Source: Tetradesmus obliquus (taxonomy: Eukaryota; Chlorophyta; Chlorophyceae; Sphaeropleales; Scenedesmaceae). Taken from it: a DNA stretch of 64,000 bases. The notes below the pieces were generated by a model, which saw nothing but the letters and a program-made list of their open reading frames with translations, had not been told where the DNA came from and did no database searches. Below are positions 1 through 15,641 of this stretch, piece by piece (the first letter of the stretch is position 1; each line of letters starts with the position of its first letter). The position numbers were made by a program, and so were the translations under genes. The stretch is from the NCBI GenBank assembly GCA_030272155.1, contig CP126194.1, positions 2,967,501 through 3,031,500 on the forward strand, given 5' to 3'.

Positions 1-3000
1 TGCCGCGGCCGCTGTCTCCGGCGCTGCTGCGCTGCGCATAGTGGCTGCTGCTGCCGCCAGTCGGTGGGCTGGCTCCGCTGGCGCCGCCTCCAGCGCCATA
101 GTATGCTGGGTAGATGACGATTGCGTTTGTGCGGCCTACTGCGGCCAGCAAGGCCCCGCCATGGCTGTAGCGGGCGACACTGCATTTGGCCACTGGCAGG
201 TCCGCCACCGGCAGCAGCTCGCGCTGCGAGGACGCATTGCAGTAACAGACAGCGCATACCACGTCATACGACACAGCAGTGGGCGCATTGCACTAGATTA
301 TTTGCAAGCGCGCAGCATGCCCTGCGGCATACGTGCCATTGCTTTTCTAGGCACATGCGAGTTAAATAACTTGCAGCACTCACCCTGAGGATGTAGTAAG
401 TGCGCAGGCCTTCGCTGCTGCCCAGGGCCGCCATGAAGCCAGACGGGTGCAGCGCACAGCACAGCGGCTGCTCGTCTGGCACGTGCCTAGCAGCCACGCG
501 CGTCCTGCGCACCCAGTCCCACACGCGCACCCATCTGCAGCAGCGCGGCGTGAAATTAGTAAAGCACACGAAGCATCAAACACCTTGGTTTCAAGGCGCA
601 CGAGTTCAATACTTCTCAACCAACTCCCTGGACTATGTGCCATGCATTGCATACAGCCGTGCCACCAGCGAGTACATGATTGTGATCTGTGCACGGATCA
701 CAATGGCAAGCTTAGCAAGCCAACGCTTCACAGCTTTGATATGGACAGAACGCGCACCTGTCCTCGCTCACAACCAGCAGCAGAGGCAGGTGCAGGCAGG
801 CATCTAAGCCTACCACACGCGCTGAAGGAAAACCAGCACACAACACCTGCCAGCCACTTGGGTTGGGGTCCTGCACATGTCGGGACAATGAAGGTCAAAG
901 TATGTGAAATACACACGGGTGTGCTGCCATGCAGACAGGTCTGCAAGTTTCACGACAGTACACAAAGCACTGAGCAAGTGGATATGGCATGTTACAGCAG
1001 TCTCTCAGCATGCACGCAATGCCTGAGACACAATAGCGAGGGCACACAACCGCAAACTTACTGCTGGGTCAAACTCTGACTCAGCTCCAGATAAACTGTC
1101 TGTTGGTGGTGAGCCAACTGCAGCCTCCGCATCACTGCCACCAGCAACAGCACTTGCAGCTGTTGCTGTTGCCGCAGCCACTGCTGCCTCATCCTCCGCT
1201 GCAGCTGCAGCTGTTACGTCTAGCAGCAGCAGCTTGCCGGCTGCAGTTGTGAGTGCGACGTGGTCATCAGTTACTGATACAGATAGGCCAAGTACCCGCG
1301 CATCTGCTGCAAGAGCGCTGCTGCTGTTCTCAATGCCGCTGCTTGTGTTGCTGAATGTTACCACTGTGCTACTGGCTAGGTTGAGCTTAAGCTGGCTGCT
1401 GCAGCCGACTGCTGCTGCAAACGAGAAGCACCTGGTCATGCCAAACACATCTGGCCCACCAGCCCTGTGTGGCAGACAGCAACAAACGGCGCACACGCAG
1501 CTCAGACGTTGAGCATGCAAGCCAAATGCATTGATGTGAGGCAGTGGCTTTGCCTATACACAAGTCCTGTAATACAGGGCTGCTGTGTGCGCCCTTTTGC
1601 TCAAAGCAGAGCTGGCCTCACCTTTTTGAAGTGGCTCCCGATGGGTCGAACAAATACACATCCCACATGCTGCCAGCTGCAATGAACCCGCGGCCTCGCT
1701 GAACCAGTGCCTGCACCCCATTCACAGCTGCAGAGTGCGGCAGTCGTGGTGCCACTACTGCCCCGGTTTGACTGCTTGGCCTGCTTCTCGCCTGGCTTGC
1801 AGGGCCATGCTGCTGTTGACTGCTGCCGCTGCTGCTGTTGGCTGGGCTGTCTGCTGCTGTGCTGATGTCCATGCTGGCTACTAGGCCTGTTTCAGAGTAG
1901 ACCATGATGCGGCCTGTGCTGGTGCCAACTGCCAGCATACCACCGACCAGGTAGGCAATGCAGGTGATGGCAATGCTGCCGCTATGGTCCTGCAAGCAAC
2001 AAGGTCACACATGACAGTACTATGCATCGTGTTCCAGCGCAAAGTGCAATGCCACGCGTCTAAGATGCCTTGCAGGATGCTGAGTTTTCACGCAGGCCTC
2101 AGCTACACCTGCTTCGCGCACCACAGCGGCATGCGGCTTGCAAGAGGCAGCACACACACTGTCCCGGCCCTGTCTGCTGTGTTCCTGCTATCCCCCTGCC
2201 CAGGCCCAGGCTGCTAACCAACTCTAGCAGCCTGGTGCATCCTCACCAGCATCAGCAGGTTGTTGGGCTTTGCATTTGCTGTGACAAGGTCCAAGCGGTA
2301 GCTGCGCACGTTGTGGGGCCCAGCAACAGCCAGCAGGCTGTCATCCCATGGGTTGAATGCAGCACAGCACACCGAGAGCTCCGGTGTGATCACCAGCGCC
2401 AGCTGCAAGGCAGCAGAACAAGATGATCAGCACAGCAAGGCAGCAGTTTGCTGTGACTGCTTTACACCGCCAAACTGGCGGCTTGCTAACAAGAGCTGGC
2501 AGAAGACAGCGCACAGTGGTGCTCGACGCGTTGCTGCTTGTACAGTACAGGTAACAACTGTGCATGGTCACAGGCTGCTCACCTTGCTACTGTACCAGCG
2601 CCACACCATGATGGAGTAATCAGGCTCCCCAGCAGCAACCAGCAGCAGCTTGGCATCCCCACTGCAACAGCATGACAGCAGACCAACCAACCAGCTGCAG
2701 CTTACGCCAGAGGTCCAAGTACCAGCTATCTCAAACTGCTGAGTTACTCTCTCTGCATCCAACGGCAGCCGCGCAGGCCTTCTGCTGCTGCTGGCTAGGA
2801 ACAGCCTGCTAATGAGCACAACACCCACCTGAAGCTCAACCCAACTACTGTTGTGGCATGTGTGTGCTGCCTGTCCAGAGTAATAGTGCGGAGGTGCTTC
2901 TCTGCTGGTACACTGTACACTGACACCTGCACAGCGGCGGACAGACACATCGAGAAACACAAAGGGGTGAGGGTTTGGCCCTGCTGCTGCAGGCAAGGAT

Positions 3001-3727
3001 TGCCGCCATGACCTATCCTGCAGGCTGCATGTAGTTGGTACAGCTCTACTGCATAACAGCTGTCTCCTATACAGGATTACGTAACGTCCTGCAAGCAGCA
3101 GAGCTGCACAACACCCGTGATCATGCGGCGAGTGTGTGCCCACCTGCTGAGCTTCATCATCAAACGTCTGCTCAACTGCTGCCAGGTACTTTTTGTTGCC
3201 CGCCAGCCGCAACCCACGCACTGCCTTGACTGATGAGTGACTGGAAATGAATGTTGCCTGCATAGAACCAAGTGTAACTTCACGTTGTGAGCACGCTGCT
3301 TGCTCTTACGCCAGTACTGCTGCTCATTGCATGTGCAAACAAGGGCTGCCTCCACAAGCAGGAAGGGAGGACATTCAGAAAGGTGCAATGTCATCAGTGA
3401 TGCAGTAGCTACACGTATTGAATGGTAGCGCGCTGTCGCTGCTCTGTGTCTGCTGCACCTTTCCGTCATCTGCATGTGTGCCCATGACAGCAAAGAACTG
3501 TCCCGCTGGGTACAGCAGCTTCTGGCCCTCCAGATGGCACACATTGCCCTGGATGCTGGTGGAAAAGCCATACGCACAACTGCAGCAGCAGACAAGCACC
3601 TTGCATGGTTCATAGCAGTTGTCAAAGCACATCATGCAAGCACTGCCAGCACCGCCACTGCACGGCTGTGAGCAGACCTGGGGGCGATGATGGCACCATC
3701 ACGAGCCTGTCTTGCCTCCATGGCCAT
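1..3727 (-). CDS. CFAP57: Cilia- and flagella-associated WD-repeat protein 57-like, 3' part outside window
   Basis: Eleven exons read on the minus strand: 3678-3727, 3415-3579, 3144-3240, 2829-2926, 2583-2661, 2247-2402, 1622-1989, 1062-1464, about 758-821, 384-534 and 1-223. Phases agree at every join except the one into 758-821, where a short exon may be missing. The start is ATG at 3727 (a second in-frame ATG lies at 3721). Family signatures appear in the expected order: YGFSTSIQGN followed by LLYPAG near the N-terminus, NKKYLAAVE, VSVYSV, GEPDYSIMVWRW, VRVWDW followed by LHPSG, then YSHGGALLAAVG. These match the tandem WD40 half of CFAP57, an axonemal protein that in Chlamydomonas (FAP57) helps attach inner-arm dyneins. 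The coiled-coil half would lie left of the window. CFAP43/44 are relatives, but the HPSG and SHGG blocks fit CFAP57 best. Confidence 0.8.
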
Positions 3728-4203
3728 CCCAGAGGCTTTTAAATTGAGTTCTCACATCAACATAAGCTGCCCAGTGTTCACAAGCACTGCCTTCATTGCA
3801 CCAGCGGTCACAGCTGGTCCCAGTCAACTGCTAGATGCGGAAGCATGGCTGGTCCCGGTTTGTCGAGCATAGACCATCAGCTGTGCTTGCATCAGTAAAT
3901 TTCAGCGTTTTGCAAGTTTTGCTGCCTTGGCATCGTGCCGTAAGGCCCCAGCCTGGCTTGACATCGTCACCCCACAAACCCTGGTTTACGTTTGGGCCAC
4001 ACCAGGTATTCTCCTTTTGTGTATCGTTCTGTTTACTTTTACACGTCCTCGTTTGCGATCTAGTGCTCAGGCGGAGTATACGCGTCAGTTTGAATCACCC
4101 CGCAGCCCGCCACGTTCAACGCAGAGGCAGTTGTTGCTAAAATCGCTGGTTAAGTGCCACTTCATACACCTTAACGTCTTCGCTTGGGATCAGAGCAGCA
4201 AGC
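3728..4203. promoter_or_regulatory. Shared upstream region of the divergent CFAP57 and PFD1 genes
   Basis: This stretch separates the CFAP57 start (minus) from the prefoldin start (plus), so both promoters and 5' UTRs must lie here. No clear TATA box or repeated operator was seen. The role is inferred from gene orientation only. Confidence 0.5.
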
Positions 4204-5226
4204 ATGCCGGAAGAGAAGAGGCAGCAGGAGGACTTGCAGCCCTTCATTGAGCTGCAGGAGAAGCTGGCCATGAACATCAGTTTCCAGCAAGCAGTGAGTA
4301 TGATGGGATCCTTGTGACCGTGACTTTTGGTTTGACACTGCAGCCCCCATGCAGCCCTGGCATGACGTAGTTTGCCCACTCTGCAGACTGCCAACTGCTG
4401 TGCTGTTGCTGCTGCAACATGATTGCCTGTCCAGGCGTAGCATCGCTGGCACAACTCTCCTGAAGCAACCAAAAGCTACACACCGCTGCCTCTGTTTCTA
4501 AAAGCATTTGTTGCCGTTCACAATGAATGTGCGCCGGGCCACTTTATATGCTTGTGCAGGTGCAGCAGCAGCTACAGCGAGCAATGGTCAGCACAAAGCG
4601 GTCAGAGCTAACACTGCAGGAGCTGTCCAGCATGTCCAGCAGTGTACCAATGTACAAGCAAGTCGGCAAAGCGTGAGTGCCTGCTGGCTCGCTGCAACGC
4701 CCAGCGCACCAACAGTCCACAGTAACTCATGGCGTGGGATGCATCCAGGGTGTACTGCAGTTTGCCTGCGCACCTGTGCTCCTGCCATATCCTTGCAGCA
4801 AGGCTGTTGTACGCTAAGCTTGCTGGGCCATGTGCATGTAGGCTGCAGCTGCAGTGCACGACGCTTGCCAGCGCGTAAGCATCGGTTTCAGTGTACCACA
4901 CCCACTGCCTTTTGCTTGCCCGCCTACTGCTCTACTGCTCAATCAAACTGCATACCCTCCACATCCTTTTTGACGTGTGCTTAATCGTCCTTGTTGCGTC
5001 ATCTGCGTCGTTTTGAATTGCATGCTGCAGGTACTTCATGGCGCCGATGCAGCAGGTGGTGGATGAGCTCAAAGATGACATCAAGGGCTCACAGGACGAG
5101 GGCAAGAAGCTGCTGCAGCAGAAGGAGCATGCAGACAAGGCCATCCGCGCGACAGAGGCGGAGATGCAGGAGCTCATGAAGGCACACCCAGAGGCAGTCA
5201 GGCATTTGGCAGCATTGGGCGCTTAA
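4204..5226 (+). CDS. PFD1: Prefoldin subunit 1
   Basis: Three exons, 4204-4293, 4560-4672 and 5031-5226, join in phase to 132 residues, close to the usual 120-130 for this family. The start ATG gives MPEEKRQQEDLQPF. Two coiled-coil helices (about residues 12-55 and 85-125) flank the beta-hairpin region with TLQEL, MYKQVGKAYFM and the following segment, which matches the conserved Y-x-x-V/I-G-R/K-x-F/Y motif of beta-class prefoldin 1. The protein belongs to the cytosolic hexameric prefoldin chaperone that passes unfolded actin and tubulin to the CCT chaperonin. All introns have GT-AG ends. Confidence 0.9.
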
Positions 5227-6178
5227 TTGCACTGCAGGGCTAGCTCTGACGTGCTGGCCACGCAAGCGTGGCGCAGCAGCAGTCATTGGGACGGTCACAG
5301 TGCAGAGCAGTTGGCAGGCGCAGCGGGTCAGCTTGCCACCGCTTAGCTTGGTTATCACTGAGCCCTCACACTTGCATCACTAAAACCTTTGAGTTTGGTT
5401 TTAAGTCACCCCTGTCGCGTCACTGCCTGAGTCCCTGGTGCATCCAGGGTTCGTTGATGGTGTCAGCGGTTGGTTTGTCTTGAACTATGTAACCGTTTCA
5501 AGCAAAATGTGCAAGCTGCCCTGCTGCTTTGCCTAGTTCAGGAGGATCATGCTGACGGCCAACAAGTGTAACATGAGAGAGATTGATGTGTTACGTTGGA
5601 GCTGGCAGCATGTTCCAGCTGCAGGTCAAGCTCCCTGGAGTGGCGTTCTAATAAGTTGGGGGCTAGCTCAGTAACAGGCTCCACGCTGTCCTCTGCCATA
5701 CTTCCCGTACAGCAACATCACAGCACGTCATGCACATAGGCACATGCGCAGTACTACTAGTATAGTATGCCTATGCGCACCATGGTGCCAGTGGTGCAGA
5801 ACTTGCAACATGAGCTGTACCAAGACTGGCCTGTCAAAACTGTACCCTCTTGCCTGAGATTATCACCACAGCACCATAGCGCGTAGCCATGCAGGCTGCA
5901 GCTTTTGACCAGCGGCCAGTGCCACTGCTGCATGCGATAGCATCATCAACTGCACTGCCAACACACCCGCCGGTGGGGCTCTGCTGCAGCTGATGTGCTT
6001 ACAGTGTCAGCATCGCAAACACGCCAAGACACATGATAAACGGAAGCGAACACGCTGCCAGCAGACAGCTGCTCTTTGCTGTGTGCTGCGCTGGCTGCCG
6101 GCATAGGTGAACTGAAAGCGTTGACTGCTCCGGCAGCAGCATGTGCCATCCATCACTGCTGTAGCTACGCCACTGCCG
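5227..6178. other. Convergent 3' flanks of PFD1 and PHF5A
   Basis: Contains a TGTAA (5488-5492) downstream of the prefoldin stop and a TTACA (5999-6003, TGTAA on the minus strand) about 175 bases beyond the PHF5A stop. Both are candidate poly(A) signals of the green-algal type. No coding exon was seen between them. Confidence 0.45.
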
Positions 6179-7439
6179 CTACCGCTTTCTGAAGCCATAC
6201 TTTTTCCGCTCGTAAAACAAGTCTGTCTTGGCTGAGCCCAGGTTGATGATCTTGGGGCAGCCGTCTCTCTGTGCGCAGCAGCAGCCAGCGGCAGTGCACC
6301 AGCACAAGCAACACACAGCATGTCAGGCAAGCCCAGATGTGACGTCTGACACAGCATGAGCGAGCGCCTTTGCACGCAGGACATGGCGACACACAAAGAC
6401 GCCACTACTCAGACCAGCGTGCGCTCTGTTTTGCGGCGTGGCAGTGCTTACGAAATCTATACCAGCATGCGCAGCCAAAGCTGTAGCCCGAAGCAACAGC
6501 TGCAACGTACCGCAGCGCAGCCATCACACTGCGCTGCTAAAGCATTACCAAACCCTTTGCTGCTGGTGCTGCCTTCAAGCCGCATCCCAAAACCCCTGCA
6601 TTGCATAGCCAGTGTGGCAACCTCGCCACGTTGCACTCACGTCTTTTTCCTGCAGCGTGCACTCCTTGCAGTAGTAGGCGTCTGACACGCCCACTCCTCC
6701 GCAGATGACACAGCGGCCCTCATAACTGCCATAGTTGCACTCATCACACACGCGCACCAGCGTAGCGGGCCGCACATATGAGTCGCAGATGGGGCACTTG
6801 CCGTCACACTTCTCACATAGGCGGCCAATGGCTGCGTGAGCACCGGGAGCATCAGCAGAAGTGTGAGATATGGCAGAGCGAGGAGGTGCATGGCATGCAT
6901 GCTGCAGTGCGAGGGCAATGGCTGTGTGCAGATAGACAGCGGTATTCCGCGCACTTCCTGTGAATAGAAATGGCACGTGCATCACAACTGTGGCAATCAT
7001 GCTGCAATGCCCAGACTTTCATGGCTACAGCTGCAAGATCCTGCTGTCCAGGTGCAAGGTGCTGCAGCGCAGGTGATGGACACAGAGCTGATTCATGGGC
7101 AAATTTTGCAGGCACTGCTGCACAGAAGTGCGCCACACTGCTCATAGTCTCACCTATGCCTGGCTGCTTCATGCACATGATGAGGTCCGGATGATGCTTC
7201 GCTGCAGGGACGCAAGTTCAGCAGGCAGCAGCAGCACCACACAGGCACAGTCGGCAAAGTCACAAGGCTCTCAGCAGCCACTGCCCATGCAATGCAGCTG
7301 TGTAGGTGGAAGCAGCACTACCTTGTGAGGCTGCAGCAGTGCAACAGGCACTGGGCACAGCATCAGGGATGGGTAAAATGATGTGTTGCCGTGCATGCTG
7401 CACCAACGGCCATCAGCATGTCATGCGCAGCTCACCCAT
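6179..7439 (-). CDS. PHF5A: PHD-finger-like splicing factor PHF5A / SF3b14b
   Basis: Minus-strand exons 7436-7439, 7154-7201, 6641-6831 and 6179-6268 join in phase to exactly 110 residues, the length of human PHF5A. The first coding exon holds only ATGG. The protein reads MAKHHPDLI near the start, then [37 protein letters not shown] and [12 protein letters not shown], and ends in [11 protein letters not shown]. The CxxC pairs build the three zinc sites of the knotted fold. PHF5A is a core subunit of SF3b in the U2 snRNP and lines the pocket that holds the branch-point adenosine. The near-invariant sequence makes the call safe. It shares an upstream region with the helicase gene. Confidence 0.97.
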
Positions 7440-8014
7440 GCTGCTTCCGGGATCTAAAGCTGCCTGTCAAGGCCCTGCCACAGACCCCCAGCCCAAGCTC
7501 AGCCTGTAGCTCTCCTTCTGCCAAAGTCTGATCCCCAAGCAGAAGCTTCTGCCCAGGTGAGCAGGTTAGCTCTCAAGCAGCGCCAATCACAGTCCAGTAA
7601 AGCTAAGACGAACTCTCGCTGTTATCAAAATAATCGTTACGTTCACAGCTGGGCGCAAACACGGTGCAAAAGTTACTAGCTGATGCAGCAGCAGCAATAG
7701 CAGCAACACAGAGGGTGGAGCCTTGGCCAGATAGCTTCGACAACAGTGATATTATAAAAGAGGTTGATCGATCAATATGTAAAGGTTTGACCCTGCCTTT
7801 CCGTGTTGCAACAGTGTCAGTGACTGCTACTGCTGCTGTTGCTGCCTTCATCCTCAAGGTGACCCAGTGGGCCAAAACTACAGTTGATCCAGTGTCACAA
7901 ACGTCAATCTGCACAAGCTTCTGACCACGACTGCGAAACGCCCACTCACAACTGAACTGCAGTGCGACGCGATCACCTTGCCCAGCGCTCTGATCTTGCA
8001 CAGCAACCGAACAC
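7440..8014. promoter_or_regulatory. Shared upstream region of PHF5A and the DEAD-box helicase
   Basis: Lies between two divergently transcribed RNA-processing genes, so it should hold both promoters and 5' UTRs. An AT-richer patch around 7745-7790 stands out from the GC-rich surroundings. No named regulatory motif was recognised. Confidence 0.45.
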
Positions 8015-11000
8015 ATGCCGTATGTTCCACCACACCTTCGGGGTGGTGGAGGTGATGCCGGGAACAGCAGCAGCCTGAGCTCTGGGGCACGGTCTTCCTC
8101 CCATGGCAACCTGAACAGCTTCGACAAGGAGAGGGAGGGCAGCAGAGGCGGTGGCTGGGGCCGTGATGAGCCCCGAACAATGACACGTACTCCCAGCGCC
8201 AGCCACTTAGACTCACGGGGCTCCTCCTCACGGCGGGGTGGGGGAGGGCCGCCCCCTGAGGCCGTTCTGGGCAACTGGCAGCCATCAGAGCGTGTGCAGA
8301 AGCTGGACGATGACCAGATAGCAGACATCAGGCAGAGGCTCAACGTGGACGTGGAAGTCCCTGAGGGCCAGGCACCAGCAGCAGCGCCAATAGAGAGTTT
8401 CATAGACATGGTGCGCAGATGCAGCAGCAAGCGTGCATCGCAAAAGTTGTTAGGCTGTTGTGCCTGCTGCCCCTCTAGCCTGTTTACAAGCATTTTGGGT
8501 TGAAAATTCAGATCTAGTGGGCAGCAGTGTCCTGCAAGCAGCTGGTGCTGCCCAGCAACCACTATCTGACTTTTGCACGCCACAGCAGTTGCTGTGCAAG
8601 TACGAACCATTCTGTACATCCCTCACCAATAAAAAACCTTCAGCATCAGCATCATGCAGCGCATTTGCAGATCAAAGCAGTCGCGTTGATGTCACGGGCT
8701 GCTAGCACAGCCATTTGCACCAGCTTGGAAGCGCATCCTCGTTTCCCTGCAGCTTGCGCTACTATTGCGTCTGTTCTATCTGTGCCGCTAACCTTGCATT
8801 GCTCCTGCGCTTCATGCTGCAGAACTTGCACGAAAACATCATCTCTGACATCAAGCACCACAAGTACGAAACACCCACGCCCATCCAGGCGCAGGGCGTG
8901 CCAGTGGCGCTGTCAGGCCGGGACATCCTGGGCTGCGCAGAAACCGGCAGCGGCAAAACAGCCAGCTTTGCGATCCCAATGATCCAGCATTGCCTGCAGC
9001 AGCCCCGCCTGCGGCCGGGTGACGGCCCTATGGCGCTGGTGCTAGCGCCAACGCGCGAGCTGGCGCAGCAGATTGACAAGGAAGTGCGCGCGTTTGCGCT
9101 CAGCAGCAGCCGCAGCGTGCGCAGCTGCATCGTAGTGGGTGGTGTAGGCATGCAGGAGCAGCGGCGGGAGCTGCTGGGAGGGGTGGAGGTGGTGGTAGCC
9201 ACACCTGGCCGGTTTATTGACCACCTGCAGCAGGGCAACACGAACTTGGGGCGTGTAAGCTATGTGGTGCTGGATGAGGCAGATCGCATGCTGGATATGG
9301 GTTTCGAACCCCAGATCCGGGAGGTGCTGCAGGTGAGAGGGCATACTGGCTATGCATTCGCAAGCAGCTGATAAGGAAGCAGCGGCTTTTAGCAGCGGTT
9401 GCACTGGTACATCAGAAGAGAGCAACAAGTTACCAGGAGGTTCTAGCGGCAGGCAGCGATGACGCGTGTTTGTGTGGCAGAGGAGAGTTGAAGCAGCAGG
9501 CATATCAACCCACAAGCCCAGCCCGCGCTTCAATTTTGTACTGTGCAAACATGCTTGCTCACGCAGTCTCATCCCCTGGCTCTGTGCCCTTCTCATATTG
9601 CATGTCTTGCTCCTTGCCTTCCGTATGCAGAGCCTGCCCACGCCGCACCAGACGCTGCTGTTCAGCGCCACCATGCCCAAGGAGATCGAGGCGCTGAGCT
9701 CGCAGTACCTCAACAACCCCGTCAAGGTCAAGATCGGGCGCGTGTCCGTGCCCACCGCCAACGTGGCGCAGAGCTTGGAGCGAACCACGGATGGGCAGAA
9801 GCTGGAGCTGCTGGCGGCGCTGCTGCAGGTGCGCTGCGGGGCTGCGTTTTATGGGAAGGATCGTGACAGCTGCTGGATCAGTGCTGCGCCTGGTTGTCAG
9901 TAGTACCTGCTGCTGCTGTGACGTGCTGATTAAGGATACCTAGAGTGCCTCTCGCGGCCTCGTCAGTGACGAGTCTGTTGACCGGCTGCTGCTGCGCTTG
10001 GCTGCCCTTGCAGGACGAAATGGAGCGGTCAACGCGCGAGGGCGGGCCGCCCATGCCGCTGACCATCGTGTTTGTGGAGCGCAAAAACCGCTGCGATGAG
10101 GTCGCGCAGGCGCTGGCAGCGGAGGGCGTGCCAGCAGCAGCACTGCACGGCGGCTTGTCGCAGGTGCGCTGGGGCAGCAGCAGGCAGTCGCGTGCAGCTG
10201 TGACGCTTTGCTTTGGAACTGCTGAGAACTGCAATGTTGCGGGTGCTGGCAGTGGTGGCTCTTGATCGGTGTGCTCGACAGCATGCAGGATTTGGCACTG
10301 GCAGTTACTTATCTGATGCATATAATGCTTTGCCAATCCCCCCTGCTGCATTACCCCGCTGTCAACAGCGCCACGCTGTAACAGTATCTCCCCCTGCCTG
10401 CCGCACCTGTTGCTACATCTGTTGCTGCTGCAGTATGAGCGCGAGGCTGCGCTGAAGGACTTCAGTGCTGGCACTGTGCGCGTGCTCATTGCCACAGACG
10501 TTGCCAGCAGAGGCCTGGATGTGAAGGACGTGGGCCACGTCATCAACATGGACCTGCCGCGCGCATTCGAGGACTACGTGCACCGCATTGGTGAGAGGCG
10601 CTGTGGCGGCAGCGCTGCAGAGTTTGCACGTGCATTCACATTGCAGCAGACCAAACTGCCTTCTTTGTTGGTGTTCTGTTCTTGGTTCACGGACTGCTGC
10701 ATCATCATCATGCACTGCCAATGCCCTCGCGTTTCAGCACCAGCTGTTCCTGATATACCCCTAAGTACCCATACTCACCACACCTGTCGCGGCAACTGCC
10801 TACTTTGTCTGCCTCGCAGGCCGCACGGGCCGTGCAGGCACACGCGGCCGCGCCACCTCCTTCTTCACAGACCGCGATGCCTTCCTGGTCAGCCAGATCA
10901 AGACAGCGCTCGCGGAACTTGAGAAGGGCAATGCAGCAGCATTCGCAATGGGTAAGGAGGCGCGGCAAGCAGAGAAGGCGCTTGCGCAGAAGTTCAAGAG

Positions 11001-11467
11001 CAACATGAAGCTCAGCAGTGAGGGGCTGGTTGCATCTGGCACTGGCCTGGCGCCAGCAGTGAAGGTGGACGGCAAGTATGCGTACATGGCCACAGCTGCT
11101 GCAGGCGCGAGCTCTGGAGCTGCAGATGCTGCTTGGGTGAGTGGATGAAGCTGCTGCTGAATGGATGACGTCATGCGTTGCAACATCAGCACGACAGCAG
11201 CAGCAGGACGGCTGCAGGGCATCACCTTGCTTGTGTGCTGTGTATGCCCGCCTGTGTGTGTGCAGATTTACATTGCAGGGCTAGCAGCCCGCATGAAAAG
11301 GAGTGAAGCTAAGAGCAGGGAATGCTGCAGTGGGTTCATTGCGCGTGGAGCATCATCGTTGATTCGTGGCCTATGCAGCGCTCAGACCTTGTATGCTGTA
11401 GTTGCACTGGTTGCTGACTGCCTTTTTCTTATGCTTATGCCTATGCTTGCTTTTGCAGGATGACTAA
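8015..11467 (+). CDS. DEAD-box ATP-dependent RNA helicase (DDX3/plant RH type)
   Basis: Seven exons (8015-8410, 8823-9332, 9631-9828, 10014-10163, 10434-10590, 10820-11136, 11459-11467) join in phase to 578 residues. All helicase motifs are present: Q motif with TPTPIQAQ (about 149-156), motif I AETGSGKT (171-178), [16 protein letters not shown] (283-286), SAT (314-316), [16 protein letters not shown] and HRIGRTGRAG (468 onward). The N-terminus starts MPYVPPHLR followed by RGG/serine-rich sequence, as in Ded1/DDX3 proteins. The tail AADAAWDD, completed by a nine-base last exon, is also found in land-plant relatives. It should unwind RNA in an ATP-dependent way in translation or RNP remodelling; the exact plant RH number cannot be fixed by eye. 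Confidence 0.93.
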
Positions 11468-12867
11468 GCAGGCACTGTGCTTGCAAGGCAGCAGCAGAAG
11501 CGCTGGTGGCTTTGCAGAGGGCAGCAGCAGCGGCGGCGGCGGCAGCAGGAGCAGCGCATTGGGCAGATGGCTAGTTGTATTTTATCGGCCGCTTTGTTTA
11601 GGGGGCTGGGCTGTGTGCTGGTAGCTTGAGGGTGAGGCTTTGTTGAGGGCAGAATGCTTTGATGCTGGCGGTGCAGGTTTGCAGGTCCATCAGCAGGCGT
11701 AAGGCAAGGCTAGGCGGAAAGAGGTTCAGCTGTGTAGACTGTGTATGTTCCGCCAGGCAGGCCGTTTGATCAATGTTGTTAGGCAGGTCATCGAATGGGC
11801 CTGCTGCACTGAGCAGCTGCCTAGAGCACAACTGCAGGCTTGATGCTGTGTTGCTTACAGTGCACAGGTACATGTGCACGGATTCGTGATGTGTGGGGTT
11901 GATGTGTTGATGCTGGTGCAGTTGACAGGCTGCCCGGCAGAAGGCTCGAGTACCCTTTGAAGCTGAACACAATGGCAGCGGCAGGCGTGTTCAGGTGTTG
12001 GCTATGACATGTAGGACATTGTATGTGTTTCAGTTACTTTCCACCGGGTACAGTTTGCGGGTAAGCGTTTGCAGTTATCTGCTCGCCAGTCATAGCTGGG
12101 AAGGAGCAGCATTGCATGCGTTGAATGGCTGGCGCAAGATGTTTGCTGTGGGCGTGTTTGTAAGAGTTCAGCAAGGCACCAGGTTCAGTCTCTTATGCTG
12201 CAAGAGAAGAGGCTCGCATAGATTCTGCGACCCACTCGCTTTCTGATCCTCTGCCAGCTGTCTGCAGTGCCATGCTCGCCCACTCTGTCCGTCACTGAGT
12301 GCACCTGGTGCACTGCACCAAAGTTCTACTTGATGCTGATAGTGACATGTGGTGTACACTGCCACTGGGCTTGTCCTCAAGGTATCATCACACCTGGTTT
12401 TTATTGCGATCCGTTGCCCTGAGACTCAGCTTCAGCAATCGGCACCAGAGGGGCCGCTTTGACGACAGCCGAGAGTGCGGGTGATACAGCAGCTGTTCCG
12501 CTTGACCTGAAGTGCAACACATCTCGGCACAGGATCGGTTTTTTATGATGAGTGGGACATAGCTGTGGGCGATGCGGCCTCTACTTGTCGAAGGTTACAC
12601 CGGAACAGCTCTGCATGGGGAAGAAGGGCAGGAGGTTGCTGTCAGCGATAAGGTAGGAAAGCCAGGGGCGCTGATTAAGTGAAGCGTTCGTTTCACACAA
12701 TGCTGGCTAGGTGGTGCACATGGTGCTGCCATCAGGCCAAGAACAAGCTCTCAGTAGCTTGCTTGCTGCTGCCATGCCACTGCCCAACCTGCAGGCTTCA
12801 AGTGGCACTGCAAGTGCAGCAGGAACTGGCAGTCACAAGTAAAGCCGTATCAAGCAGCCACAGCAGC
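11468..12867. other. Intergenic stretch after the helicase gene
   Basis: Holds the helicase 3' UTR and the upstream region of the oxidase gene. Open frames on both strands lack domain signatures and consistent splice sites. No clear TGTAA was found close to the helicase stop. Confidence 0.4.

Positions 12868-15641
<2,774 letters not shown>

Noticed and set aside
9296..9322. A tRNA T-arm-like string (GGTTTCGAACCCCAGATCC)
   Set aside because: It is the conserved helicase coding sequence GFEPQIRE; no acceptor, D or anticodon stems surround it.
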